Shown piece after piece: positions 8,488 through 18,300 of a stretch of 40,517 nt of DNA; positions within the stretch are counted from its first letter, which is position 1, and each line of letters starts with the position of its first letter. The stretch comes from Galactobacter valiniphilus (lineage in GTDB: Bacteria > Actinomycetota > Actinomycetes > Actinomycetales > Micrococcaceae), in contig NZ_QQXK01000032.1 of assembly GCF_003575975.1 (NCBI RefSeq), forward strand, positions 1 through 40,517, written 5' to 3'. Below the pieces are notes generated by a model. That model worked only from the letters and a program-made list of their open reading frames with translations, was not told where the DNA came from and ran no database searches. The translations under genes were made by a program, and so were the position numbers.

Positions 8488-8513
8488 CGCGAAACGGTGA
8501 GAGACCGTTCGCG
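8488..8513 (-). promoter_or_regulatory. Leader hairpin upstream of rplU
   Basis: CGCGaAACGGT pairs with ACCGTTCGCG around GAGAG on the plus strand; on the rplU mRNA this reads CGCGAACGGT-CTCTC-ACCGTTTCGCG. It is 37 bases before the GTG. It could be an autogenous ribosomal-protein control element, but I know of no described L21 leader of this form in actinobacteria, so this is inference from position and stability. Confidence 0.45.
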
Positions 8514-8586
8514 GGAAACTTCTGATGATGGTGCCCGCCGTTCCACATGAGGGGGTTCGGTTTCGGGTACACGCACCGAGGATCAA

Positions 8587-8645
8587 TCTTACGGTAGCCG
8601 CGCGCGCCGGGGCAAATGAAGCGGCCCCGGCGCGTCGCGCCGTAA
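8587..8645 (-). terminator. GC-rich terminator after rne
   Basis: An 11-bp perfect stem (CGCGCCGGGGC at 8603-8613 with GCCCCGGCGCG at 8624-8634) is enclosed by an outer TTACGG/CCGTAA pairing. It begins just downstream of the rne stop on the leftward strand. It lacks a strong T tract, so termination may be inefficient and the leader of rplU begins right after it. Confidence 0.6.
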
Positions 8646-8651
8646 GCGAGA

Positions 8652-11600
8652 TCACAGCTCGGAGGCGGGGACTCCCACTCCGAGCATGACCGGCTCGGCC
8701 ACCGGGGCGGCCTTGACGGGGGTGGCGGCCGCGGACACCGCGACGGTGCCCTGGGCCTCGGCGGCGGCGGCCACCGTGGTGGTGCTGGAGCCCTGCTCCG
8801 AGGAGGCAACGCGGCGCGCACGGCGACGCGTGGTCGGGCGGGCGGCCGAGGCCGCCTGCTCCCGCGCCGACTCCTGCACGACGGCGGGCGCGGCCACGGG
8901 TGCCTCGCTCGCCTCGATCTGAACGGTCTCGGCGGCGGGCGCCTCCTCGATCGCCTCGGCGACCTCAAAGGCCGACTCCTCGGATGCGGAGTCGCCGGGC
9001 TCCTGGCCCTGCGACTCCTCGCCCGTGCCGCGGCCACCGCGCCCGCGGCGTCCGCGACGGCGGCGGCGACGCGGCTTGTCGTCCTCCCCCGCCTCGGTGA
9101 ACGGCTCACCGGCGGCGTTGGCCTGCTCCGGCTCGGCCGCGTGGGCGGAGGCGGCCTGCTCGGCCCCATGCTCGGCGCCGTGCGTCGACGCGGCGGCGAT
9201 GCTCGCCAGGGCGGCGCGGGCCTTCTGGGCGCGCTCCGCCTCCTCGGGGCTCGACTCGGGGGCCGGCGCGGCGGGGGTGGCCGCGGCGGCGGCCTCGACC
9301 GGCTTGGCCTGGGCGTTGTTGTTCGAGGAACCGTTGCCGTTGTTCTTGCGGCGCTCGGAACGCGTGGGGCGATCGGAGGGCACGTGCACCTGCTGCGGGC
9401 GCGAACGCCCGGCGAGCGGCTCGTCCTGCAGCACCACGCCGCGGCCGTCGCAGTGATCGCACGGCTCGGAGAAGACCTCGAGCAGGCCGGTGCCGATCTT
9501 CTTGCGGGTCATCTGCACCAGGCCCAGCGAGGTGACCTCGGCGACCTGGTGCTTGGTGCGGTCACGGCCGAGGCACTCGACGAGGCGGCGCAGCACCAGG
9601 TCGCGGTTGGACTCGAGCACCATGTCGATGAAGTCCACGACGATGATGCCGCCCATGTCGCGCAGGCGCATCTGGCGGACGATCTCCTCGGCCGCCTCCA
9701 GGTTGTTCTTGGTGACGGTCTCCTCAAGGTTGCCGCCGGAGCCCGTGAACTTGCCGGTGTTGACGTCGATGACCGTCATGGCCTCGGTGCGATCGATCAC
9801 GAGGGAACCACCCGAGGGCAGGTTGACCTTGCGATCGAGGGCCTTGCGAATCTGCTCGTCGATGCGCAGCTCGGTGAAGGCGTCTCCCTCACCGTCCCAC
9901 TGGTGGAGGCGATCCACGAGGTCGGGGGCCACATAGGTGACGTAGGCCTCGATGGTGTCCCAGGCGTGCTCGCCCTGGACGATGAGCTGCGAGAAGTCCT
10001 CGTTGAAGACGTCGCGGACCACCTTGATGGTCAGGTCCGGCTCCGCGTAGAGGAGCTCGGGGGCGCGGGTCTTGGTGGAGGTGGAGGCCTTGAGGATGCC
10101 CTCCCACTGCACGCGCAGGCGGTTGATGTCGTTCATCAACTCCTGCTCGGCCGCGCCCTCGGCGGCCGTGCGGACGATGACGCCAGCCTTCTCGGGCAGG
10201 TGGTCCTTCAGGATCTTCTTGAGGCGGTTGCGCTCCACATCGGGGAGCTTGCGAGAGATACCGGTCATGGAGCCGCCGGGCACGAACACGAGGTAGCGGC
10301 CGGGCAGGGAGATCTGGCTCGTCAGGCGGGCGCCCTTGTGGCCCACCGGATCCTTGGTGACCTGCACCAGCACGGTGTCGCCCGACTTGAGGGCGTTCTC
10401 GATGCGGCGGGGCTTGCCGTCCAACTTGGCGGCGTCCCAATCCACCTCGCCGGCGTAGAGCACGGCGTTGCGGCCGCGCCCGATGTCGACGAAGGCGGCC
10501 TCCATGGACGGCAGCACGTTCTGCACCTTGCCCACGTAGACGTTGCCGATCATGGAGTCCTGCGTGGTGTGCGAGACGAAGTGCTCGGCCAGAACGCCGT
10601 CCTCGAGGACGCCGATCTGGATGCGCTCGTCCTTCTGGCGCACGACCATCTTGCGGTCGACCGACTCGCGGCGTGCGAGGAACTCGGCCTCGGTGATGCC
10701 GTGGCGGCGACGGCCAGACTCGCGGGACTCGCGGCGGCGCTGGCGCTTGGCCTCGAGGCGCGTGGAGCCCTTGATGGAGACGACGTGATCGATCGGCTTC
10801 TCGCTCGCGGCGCGGGGCGCGCGGACGCGGGTGATGGTGCCCGGCGGGTCGGTCTCGTTGCCGCCCTCGATCTCCATGTCCTCGGTGCCGCGGCGGCGGC
10901 GACGGCGACGGCGGGTGCCCTCCTCGGGCGCGTCCTCGTCGTCCGAGGCCTCGGGCGCGGTGCTGAGCACGAGCGCGAGGGACTCGGGGATGGCAAAGGG
11001 ATCGAAGACCACGGGCTCGGGCGCTGCCTCGGCCGCGGCCTCCTCCGCGTCCTCCGTGCCCCCGGTGGAGGGCTCGACGACGGCCGCAGACTCAGCGGGG
11101 GCGGTCTCCTCCGCCGGAGTCTCCTCGGCGGGCGCCTCGGCCGTCTCGGCGACGGGCTCGGCGACCTTTTTGGCACGCGAACGGCGCGCCGGGGCCTTCT
11201 TGGCCGGCGCCTGCTCCTCGGCGGCGACCTCAACAACCGGCTCCTCGGCGGGTGCCTCGGCCGTCTCGGCGACGGGCTCGGCGACCTTCTTGGCACGCGA
11301 ACGGCGCGCGGGCGCCTTCTTCGCGGGGGTGGCCTCCGCCGGCTCGGCGGCGGTTCCGGTCTCGGCCACCGCGGCAACGACGGCGTCGTCGGCAGCGGCG
11401 GAGGCCTTGGTGTTCTTGGCGGCCGGCTTGCGCGTGGCCTTCTTGGCGGGGGCGGCCTCAGCTGCCTCGGCGGCGGGAACCGCGGCCTTGGCCGTGGCGG
11501 CGCTCTTGCTCGCGGTCTTCTTGGCGGGGGCCTTCTTGGCCGACGCCTTCTTGGCGGTGGTCGCCTCGGCGGCGGTCTCCTCGATCGCCTCGCTGGGGCT

Positions 11601-11672
11601 GCCGGCCGGTGCGCCGGCGGCGCGGCGCGGGCGGCGGGCCGGGGTGGACGAAGACGTGCTGGACTCAGCCAT
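8652..11672 (-). CDS. rne: Ribonuclease E/G family endoribonuclease
   Basis: 1006 residues. This is the main single-strand endoribonuclease for mRNA decay and rRNA processing. The catalytic core lies centrally, as in other actinobacteria: an S1 domain begins near 373 ([23 protein letters not shown]), the DNase I-like region has DVNTGKFTG near 634 and VVDFIDM, and the Zn-link CDHCDGRG is near 737. It is flanked by an N-terminal region of about 330 residues rich in Ala/Glu/Lys, with [13 protein letters not shown] motifs, and a C-terminal region of about 260 residues with [13 protein letters not shown] clusters; both are probably disordered RNA- or protein-binding arms. The ATG at 11672 has GTAGGAG 6 bases upstream. 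A duplicated segment in the N-terminal arm is described separately. Confidence 0.96.
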   Translation of the reverse strand: MAESSTSSSTPARRPRRAAGAPAGSPSEAIEETAAEATTAKKASAKKAPAKKTASKSAATAKAAVPAAEAAEAAPAKKATRKPAAKNTKASAAADDAVVAAVAETGTAAEPAEATPAKKAPARRSRAKKVAEPVAETAEAPAEEPVVEVAAEEQAPAKKAPARRSRAKKVAEPVAETAEAPAEETPAEETAPAESAAVVEPSTGGTEDAEEAAAEAAPEPVVFDPFAIPESLALVLSTAPEASDDEDAPEEGTRRRRRRRRGTEDMEIEGGNETDPPGTITRVRAPRAASEKPIDHVVSIKGSTRLEAKRQRRRESRESGRRRHGITEAEFLARRESVDRKMVVRQKDERIQIGVLEDGVLAEHFVSHTTQDSMIGNVYVGKVQNVLPSMEAAFVDIGRGRNAVLYAGEVDWDAAKLDGKPRRIENALKSGDTVLVQVTKDPVGHKGARLTSQISLPGRYLVFVPGGSMTGISRKLPDVERNRLKKILKDHLPEKAGVIVRTAAEGAAEQELMNDINRLRVQWEGILKASTSTKTRAPELLYAEPDLTIKVVRDVFNEDFSQLIVQGEHAWDTIEAYVTYVAPDLVDRLHQWDGEGDAFTELRIDEQIRKALDRKVNLPSGGSLVIDRTEAMTVIDVNTGKFTGSGGNLEETVTKNNLEAAEEIVRQMRLRDMGGIIVVDFIDMVLESNRDLVLRRLVECLGRDRTKHQVAEVTSLGLVQMTRKKIGTGLLEVFSEPCDHCDGRGVVLQDEPLAGRSRPQQVHVPSDRPTRSERRKNNGNGSSNNNAQAKPVEAAAAATPAAPAPESSPEEAERAQKARAALASIAAASTHGAEHGAEQAASAHAAEPEQANAAGEPFTEAGEDDKPRRRRRRGRRGRGGRGTGEESQGQEPGDSASEESAFEVAEAIEEAPAAETVQIEASEAPVAAPAVVQESAREQAASAARPTTRRRARRVASSEQGSSTTTVAAAAEAQGTVAVSAAATPVKAAPVAEPVMLGVGVPASEL
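11121..11322. repeat. Direct repeat in the rne N-terminal arm
   Basis: Bases 11121-11202 and 11241-11322 are nearly identical at an offset of exactly 120 bp (40 codons), so the reading frame is kept. Each encodes an [20 protein letters not shown] block followed by TAEAPAEE. Confidence 0.9.
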
Positions 11673-12124
11673 GTTTTCTCCTACGCCAAAGGAACCCCCA
11701 CAGCGGGATCCTCCGACGATGCGTGTCGGGTGGGTCTGCTCCGGGCGCCTCACGGCGAGTCGGGCGACCTAAAAAGTCAGTGATTCCCCTGCCAGCGGCA
11801 CCGACGGCGCCCCTCGAGGGTCGCTTGCCCCGATGTGCCCCCTGGCGCGAAATGCGCGCCCGGCCCGAGCTGCGGGCCTCGTGCGGTCGGCGCGTGCCCT
11901 TCGTTTGCGGGCCGCGCGATGTCTACGCCGAGGTGGTACGTCTGGAAAGCGGAGCGCCCATCGCCACTGTGGTTAGCGGTGGTCACCCGCGCTCATTCTC
12001 GCATACGCGGGCCGCCCCGGCCGGAGCGCCGCCGCACCGTGCCACCCCACATCGCCGTAAGCTGAATTCGACACAGCGTCGAAGTGGCCCGGACCGGGCC
12101 GCAGAGTCGAAAGGCACTCTCACC
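11673..12124. other. Divergent intergenic region between rne and the VKOR gene (452 bp)
   Basis: No supported gene. It carries the ribosome site of rne at its left edge and, near the right edge, a possible -10 (TAAGCT, 12058-12063) followed by an inverted repeat at 12067-12083. Long open frames through it have no recognisable protein and reflect high GC. Confidence 0.6.
12067..12083 (+). promoter_or_regulatory. Inverted repeat upstream of the VKOR gene
   Basis: TTCGAC-acagc-GTCGAA, a perfect 6-5-6 inverted repeat, starts 4 bases after a possible -10 hexamer TAAGCT and 42 bases before the GTG. The position suits a repressor operator; no known regulator is recognised. It is not a LexA box, since the arms and spacing differ. 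Confidence 0.4.
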
Positions 12125-12772
12125 GTGAACGAGAGCATCACCGCCGTCTCCGGGGTTGCGACCCAGCCGACGGACGAAACGCAATCCCTCCCCTGGTGGG
12201 CCCGTCGCGTGGGCTTCGCGTGGATCACCATCATCACGGGTCTCGGCAGCCTCATCGCCGCCTCCGTCCTGGTGGGCGAGCGCATCCAGATCTATCTGGA
12301 CGAGAACACCAAGACCAGCTGCGATTGGGGCGGGGCCTTCTCCTGCTCCTCCGTCATGAAGTCGGAGGCGGCCCAGGCGTTCGGCTTCCCGAACCCGTTC
12401 ATCGGCCTCGTGGGCTTCACCGTGCTCGTGGTCATCGGCGTGACTGTCCTCTCCGGCGCCTCCATGCCGCGCTGGTACTGGATCGGCTTCCAGGTGGGCG
12501 TGCTCGCGGCCTTCGGGTTCCTCGTGTGGCTCTACTCCGAGGCCCTCTACGTCATCGGCGCGCTGTGCATCTACTGCATGATCTGCTGGCTCATGATGAC
12601 GATCCTCATGTTCGTCTCGCTCGGCCGCTCCATCCTGACGGGCGTCCTCCCCGCCCCGGCATGGGCCCACGCCTGGGCCCGCGGCTGGACCTGGCTCACG
12701 GCCATCATCGTGATCATCGCCTGCGCCGCCTCGATCCTCTTCCGCTTCATGGGGCTCTTCTTCCCCGCCTAA
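12125..12772 (+). CDS. Vitamin K epoxide reductase (VKOR) family disulfide-bond protein
   Basis: 215 residues with about five membrane helices. Bacterial VKOR reoxidises a DsbA-like thioredoxin in the cell envelope by passing electrons to menaquinone. The four conserved cysteines are present: Cys66 and Cys74 in the outer loop (SCDWGGAFSCSSVM) and the quinone-site pair CIYC at 148-151, plus an extra Cys154. No fused thioredoxin domain is present, so a separate extracytoplasmic partner is needed, and none is obvious nearby (the DsbA-like protein at 27896-28522 has no signal peptide). The GTG start follows GAAAGG. Its 3' end converges on ndk through a strong terminator. Confidence 0.9.
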   Translation: MNESITAVSGVATQPTDETQSLPWWARRVGFAWITIITGLGSLIAASVLVGERIQIYLDENTKTSCDWGGAFSCSSVMKSEAAQAFGFPNPFIGLVGFTVLVVIGVTVLSGASMPRWYWIGFQVGVLAAFGFLVWLYSEALYVIGALCIYCMICWLMMTILMFVSLGRSILTGVLPAPAWAHAWARGWTWLTAIIVIIACAASILFRFMGLFFPA

Positions 12773-12832
12773 ACCGCACCCAGGCGCGCCCGCGGCACCC
12801 GGCCGGGCGCCCGCCGTCGTGCGTCTGAACAA

Positions 12833-12874
12833 CCACAGGGCCGCCTCCCCGTTTCCGGGGAGGCGGCCCTGTGG
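12833..12874. terminator. Bidirectional terminator between VKOR gene and ndk
   Basis: A perfect 19-bp stem (12833-12851 with 12856-12874) and a TTTC loop. It lies between the convergent stops at 12772 and 12895. Confidence 0.85.
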
Positions 12875-12894
12875 CGTTGCCGGCGCGCTGCGGC

Positions 12895-13314
12895 TCAGGC
12901 GCCGAACCAGATGCCGATCTCGCGCGCGGCGGACTCGGGCGAGTCGGAACCGTGGACGAGGTTCTGCTGCACTTTCAGGCCCCAGTCGCGGCCCAGGTCG
13001 CCACGGATGGTGCCGGGGGCGGCCAGGGTCGGCTCGGTGGTGCCTGCCAGGGAGCGGAAGCCCTCGATGACGCGGTTGCCCTCGAGCACCACGGCGACCA
13101 CAGGGCCGGACATCATGAACTCGACGAGCGGCTCGTAGAACGGCTTGCCCACGTGCTCGGCGTAGTGCTGCTCGAGCAGCTCGCGGGAGGGGGTGAGCTG
13201 CTTGAGCTCGACGATGTCGTAGCCCTTGCGCTCGATGCGGGAGAGGATCTCGCCGGTCAGGTGGCGCTTGACGCCGTCCGGCTTCACGAGCACGAGGGTC
13301 CGCTCGAGGGACAT
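12895..13314 (-). CDS. ndk: Nucleoside diphosphate kinase
   Basis: 139 residues. Transfers the gamma phosphate from ATP to nucleoside diphosphates through a phosphohistidine. The N-terminus [16 protein letters not shown] and the active-site [16 protein letters not shown], with His121, are intact. The ATG at 13314 has AAGGAG 7 bases upstream. It lies 141 bases downstream of the DUF4233 gene on the same strand, in the common actinobacterial folC-DUF4233-ndk order. Confidence 0.98.
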   Translation of the reverse strand: MSLERTLVLVKPDGVKRHLTGEILSRIERKGYDIVELKQLTPSRELLEQHYAEHVGKPFYEPLVEFMMSGPVVAVVLEGNRVIEGFRSLAGTTEPTLAAPGTIRGDLGRDWGLKVQQNLVHGSDSPESAAREIGIWFGA

Positions 13315-13455
13315 GTTGGTTCTCCTTGTGTGGAGGGGAAGTGTTCTCGTGGGCCAGTTTAGTGCCACCACCGCCGAGGGGCCGACCGGGCGTTCCTCGC
13401 CCGGCCGACCCCTCTCACGGCGTCGCTGCTGCACCCGCGGGCGCCGCGCCCCCGG

Positions 13456-13890
13456 CTACTCCGGGTTCGCGGCCTCCCAGGCGGCCTGCTCGCGGGCGCG
13501 CTCGGCGTTGTCGCGGTCCATCTGGCCGCCCTTGACCATGGCGTAAGCCCAGGTCAGACCGAAGGCGATGCCCACGATGAACATCATGGGCTCCAGGATG
13601 CCCATCAGGATGAGCAGGACCTGCAGGCCCCACCCCAGGGAGATGCCCCAGGGCTTGTTCACCACGGCGCAGGCCAGGATGAAGACCAGGGCCAGCACGC
13701 CGAAGGCGATGAGCAGGGGCAACGCGCCGCCCTCCACCCGGCCGCGCAGGCCAAAGATCGCCAGCCCGGCGAAGATCACCACGAGCGCCTCGAGCACCAA
13801 GATGGTCGAGGCGAACATGACGCGGGAGCTGCGGCGGACCTTGGTCTGCCCCGGGCGCCACGCGAGCTGCTTCTTGTTCAGCTTGGCCAT
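13456..13890 (-). CDS. DUF4233 family membrane protein
   Basis: 144 residues with four predicted membrane helices (FASTILVLEALVVIFAGLAI, LLIAFGVLALVFILACAVV, ISLGWGLQVLLILMGI, EPMMFIVGIAFGLTWAYAM) and a basic N-terminus. DUF4233 proteins typically follow folC in actinobacteria; their role is unknown. The ATG lies 2 bases after the folC stop, so the two are translationally coupled. Confidence 0.85.
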   Translation of the reverse strand: MAKLNKKQLAWRPGQTKVRRSSRVMFASTILVLEALVVIFAGLAIFGLRGRVEGGALPLLIAFGVLALVFILACAVVNKPWGISLGWGLQVLLILMGILEPMMFIVGIAFGLTWAYAMVKGGQMDRDNAERAREQAAWEAANPE

Positions 13891-13892
13891 GC

Positions 13893-15293
13893 TCAGTTGC
13901 CTCCCGCCGCCGGACCGTTGCGGTCGGCACCCAGGAGGGTGCGGGCCTCGGCCACGAGCGTGATGGATCCGGTGACGAGCACGCCGCCACCCATGTCCTC
14001 GGTGTCGTCGGCGCGGCCGGCGGCCCAATCGAGGGCGTCGTCGAGCTTCTCCGTGACGAAGAGATCGTCCTCGTTGAAGCCGGCGTCGATCGCCATGGCA
14101 GCGAGCTCGCCCGCCGGGATGGCGCGCGGGGAGGCCGACTGCGTGATCGCGACGTCCTGCACCAGATCGCCGTACTCCTCGAGGAGCTGGGCGAACATGT
14201 CCGGAGCGTCCTTCTCCTTCAGGATGCCCACGACGAGCGCGAGCTTGCTGAAGCCGAAGGATTCCTTGACGGCCTCGGCGCTCACGCGGATGCCCTCGGG
14301 GTTGTGCCCGGCGTCCACCACGATGGTGGGCGAGGTGCGCACGATCTCGAGGCGGCCGGGGCTCGAGGCCGCGGCGAAGCCCTCGCGGACGAGCTCCTCG
14401 TTGAGGGGGCGCTCTCCCCCGCCGATGAAGGCCTCGACGGCCGCGAGGGCCAGCGAGGCGTTCTGGGCCTGGTGCTCGCCGAAGAGCGGCACCATGACCT
14501 CGTCGTAGCGGGCCGCGAGGCCGCGCAGGGAGAGCACCTGGCCGCCCACGGCGAGCACGCGCTCCTCGACGCCAAACTCGATGCCCTCGAAGCGGAACTC
14601 GGCCCCGACCTCGCGGGCGCGCTCCAGCAGCACCGACGCCGCGCCGGGCGCCTGCACGGCGGAGACGAGGAAGCCGCCTGGCTTGATGATGCCCGACTTC
14701 TCCAGCGCGATGTCCTCGACGGTGTCGCCCAGCAGATCGGTGTGATCCAGGCTGATGGGCGTGACCACGGAGACGGCGCCGTCGGCGACGTTCGTGGCGT
14801 CCCAACTGCCGCCCATCCCGACCTCGAGCACCACGGCCTCCACCGGCTCGTCCGCGAAGATCGCGAAGGCGAGGATGGTCACCGCCTCGAAGAAGGTCAG
14901 GGTGTGCTCGCCGTTCTCGGAGAGCTCGGCGTCGACGATCTGCAGGTAGGGAGCAATCTCGTCCCAGACCCGCACGAAGGTCGCGTCGGCCACGGGCGCG
15001 CCGTCGATGACGATGCGCTCGGTCACGGAGCTCAGGTGAGGGCTCGTGTAGCGGCCGGTGCGGATGTCGTGGGCCAGGAGCAGCGACTCGATCATGCGGG
15101 CCGTACTGGTCTTGCCGTTGGTGCCGGTCAGGTGGATGACCGGGGCGGCCTTCTGGGGATCGCCCAGGACCTCCATGGCGCGGCGCATGGGTTCAAGACG
15201 CGCCTCGACCTTGTTCTCGGGCGCCCGGGAGAGCAGCTCCGAGTAGGCGCGGGCCACCCCCTCCGGGTCCGGGATCGGCGTGTAATCGCTCAT
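13893..15293 (-). CDS. folC: Folylpolyglutamate synthase / dihydrofolate synthase
   Basis: 466 residues of the Mur-ligase superfamily. Adds glutamate to dihydropteroate and to reduced folates, using ATP. The ATP loop GTNGKT is at 57-62, followed by SPHLSSVTERI, VVLEVGMGGSWDATN, SLDHTDLLG and the C-terminal-domain motif VDAGHNPEG. Length is normal. It starts 8 bases after the ileS stop and ends 2 bases before the DUF4233 gene, so ileS-folC-DUF4233 form a tight operon. Confidence 0.96.
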   Translation of the reverse strand: MSDYTPIPDPEGVARAYSELLSRAPENKVEARLEPMRRAMEVLGDPQKAAPVIHLTGTNGKTSTARMIESLLLAHDIRTGRYTSPHLSSVTERIVIDGAPVADATFVRVWDEIAPYLQIVDAELSENGEHTLTFFEAVTILAFAIFADEPVEAVVLEVGMGGSWDATNVADGAVSVVTPISLDHTDLLGDTVEDIALEKSGIIKPGGFLVSAVQAPGAASVLLERAREVGAEFRFEGIEFGVEERVLAVGGQVLSLRGLAARYDEVMVPLFGEHQAQNASLALAAVEAFIGGGERPLNEELVREGFAAASSPGRLEIVRTSPTIVVDAGHNPEGIRVSAEAVKESFGFSKLALVVGILKEKDAPDMFAQLLEEYGDLVQDVAITQSASPRAIPAGELAAMAIDAGFNEDDLFVTEKLDDALDWAAGRADDTEDMGGGVLVTGSITLVAEARTLLGADRNGPAAGGN

Positions 15294-15301
15294 GATGTGG
15301 C

Positions 15302-18300
15302 TCAGGCCTCCACTGCTTCGACGACGACGGCGGGCTCGGGCAGGTCCACGACGTTGAGCTCCAGTTCGGCGGAGAGCGTCTCGGACATGACCAGCTCGCG
15401 GAAGGCCTCGGCGGCCTCAACGATGCCAGCCTGCGCCTGCACCGAGGTGCGGACGCGGTCGCCGACATTGAGGTCGGCGGCCTTGCGGGCGGACTGGATG
15501 GCGCGGACGAGGTCGCGGGCGGCGCCCTCGGCCTCGAGCTCCGGGGTCAGGACGGTGTCCAGGACCACGAAGCCGGCGCCGGGCAGGACCGCGGCGGCGC
15601 GCTCGGCGGCGGCCGACTCGTCCACGGCGGTGGTGAGGGTGTACTCCCCCTCCACGAGGTCGAGCCCGCCGGCGGTCACGGTGCCGTCATCGGCCACGGA
15701 CCAGTCGCCGGACTTGGCGCCCTTGATGGCCTGCTGCACCTGCTTGCCGAGGCGCGGGCCGGCGGCGCGGGCGTTGACGGAGAGCGTGCGGACGATGCCG
15801 TAGGAGGCCTCGTCCGCCTCCTCGGCGTCCACCAGGGCGATCGACTTGAGGTTCAGCTCGTCCTTGATGATGTCGGCAAACGTCCCGGCGAGGCCGGCCG
15901 CATTCGGGACCACGACGTCCATGCCGGCCAGGGGCAGGCGCACGCGCAGCTTGGCGGCCTTGCGCAGGCTGGAGCCGGTGGAGGCGATGGTGCGGGTGAG
16001 CTCCATGCGCTCCACGAGCTCGGCATCCACGGGGAAGAGCGAGTCGTCCGGATAGTCCGTCAGGTGCACGGAGCGCCCGCCGGTCAGGCCGCGCCAGATC
16101 TCCTCGGTGGCCAGCGGCAGCAGCGGGGCGGCCACGCGGCACACGGCCTCGAGGGCCGTGTAGAGGACGTCGAAGGCCTCGGTGTCCTCGTCGAAGAAGC
16201 GCTGGCGGGAGCGGCGCACGTACCAGTTGGTCAGCGTCTCCATGTAGGAGCGGAGGGCCTCGGTGGCGTCGGAGACCTCGTAGGCGTCGAGTGCCACGCG
16301 GACGTCGCGGATGACATCGCCCGTGGCGGCCAGGAGGTAGCGATCCAGCGGGTCCTTGGCGTCGTGGCGCAGCTGCGCCTCGTAGCCCTCGCCGTGGTTG
16401 GCGGAGTTCGTGTAGAGCGTGAAGAAGTACCAGACGTTCCACAGCGGCAGCAGCACCTGGCGGACGCCCTCGCGGATGCCCTCCTCGGTGACGATGAGGT
16501 TGCCGCCGCGCAGGATCGGCGAGGCCATGAGGAACCAGCGCATGGCGTCGGAGCCGTCGCGGTCCAGGACCTCGTTAACGTCCGGGTAGTTGCGCAGGGA
16601 CTTGGACATCTTCTGGCCGTCCGAACCCAGGACGATGCCGTGGGAGATGACGTTCTTGAACGCCGGGCGGTCGAAGAGCGCCGTGGCCAGGATGTGCATG
16701 GTGTAGAACCAGCCGCGGGTCTGGCCGATGTACTCGACGATGAAGTCCGCCGGGTTGTGGGTGTCGAACCAGTCCTTGTTCTCCATGGGGTAATGCACCT
16801 GGGCGTAGGGCATGGAACCGGAGTCGAACCAGACGTCGAGGACGTCCTCGACGCGCTTGAGCGTGCCCTCGCAGCCCGGCTCGGGGCACGCGACGGTGAG
16901 CTCGTCGATGAAGGGGCGGTGCAGATCGGTCTCTCCCTCGTGGTTCACGGGCAGGCGGCCGAAGCGGGCCTGCATCTCCGCGAGGGAGCCGAAGACCTCC
17001 TCGTGCTTGCACTCGGCGTCGGAGCACTGCCACACGGGGATCGGGGAACCCCAGAAGCGGTTGCGGGAGATGGACCAGTCGCGGGCGTTGGCGACCCACT
17101 TACCGAACTGGCCGTCCTTGACGTTCTCCGGGATCCAGTTGATGCCCTGGTTGAGCTCGCCCATGCGGTCCTTGACGTCCGTGACGCGGACGTACCAGGA
17201 GGAGATGGCGCGGTAGATGAGGGGCGTGCGGCAGCGCCAGCAATGCGGGTAGCTGTGCTCGTAGGTGGCCTGGCGGAACAGACGGCCGTCGGCCTTGAGG
17301 TGGTTGATGATCGTCTTGTTGGCCTCGAAGACCTGCACGCCGGCGACGTCGTCCAGCTCGGTGCCCTTGAAGAGCGGCAGGAACTTGGCGCCCTCGTCCA
17401 CGGAGATGACCACGGGGATGCCGTTGGCCTCGCAGACGCGCTGATCGTCCTCGCCGTAGGCGGGGGCCTGGTGGACCACGCCCGTGCCGTCGGAGACGGT
17501 CACGTAGTCGTCCACCACGATCTGCCAGGCGTTCTCGGTGCCCCACTGCTCGGCGTCGGCAAAGACGTTCCACAGCGGCTGGTAGCGAAGGCCCTTGAGC
17601 TCGGAGCCTAGGTAGGTGGCCTCGACCGCCCCGGCTGCGGAAGCGGCGTCGTCGTACCCCAGATCCTTGGCGTGGGCGCCCAGGAGGTCGGCGGCGAGGA
17701 GGTAGCGCGCTCCCGCAGGGAGCGTGTTGGTGTGGGGCTGGGCCGGCCCGGCCGGCACCACCACGTAGGAGATGGAGGGTCCGACGGCGAGCGCCTGGTT
17801 GGTCGGCAGCGTCCAGGGGGTGGTGGTCCAGGCCAGGACGTTGACGCCGTTCAGGTCGGTGGCCAGCTCGGCGTTGCCGCCCTCGAAGCCGGCGCCGGTC
17901 AGCGGGAAGGCGACGGTGACGGTGGGATCCTGACGATCCTTGTACACGTCGTCATCCATGCGCAACTCATGGTTGGAGAGCGGCGTCTCGTCCTTCCAGC
18001 AGTAGGGCAACACGCGGAAGCCCTCGTAGGTCAGGCCCTTGCGGTGCAGCTCGGAGAAGGCCCAGAGGACCGACTCCATGAAGGAGGGGTTCAGGGTCTT
18101 GTAGTCGTTCTCGAAGTCCACCCACCGGGCCTGGCGCGTGACGTAGTTCTGCCACTCGTCGGTGTACTTGAGCACGGAGGCGCGGCAGGCGGCGTTGAAC
18201 TTGTCGATCCCCATGTCGAGGATCTCCTTCTTGTCCGTCATGCCCAGCTGCTTCATGGCCTCGAGCTCGGCCGGCAGGCCGTGCGTGTCCCAGCCGAAGC

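Noticed and set aside
9141-11783. An 880-codon open frame on the plus strand antisense to rne
   Set aside because: Gly/Leu/Arg/Val-rich with no recognisable domain and no ribosome site; it mirrors the low-complexity rne arms.
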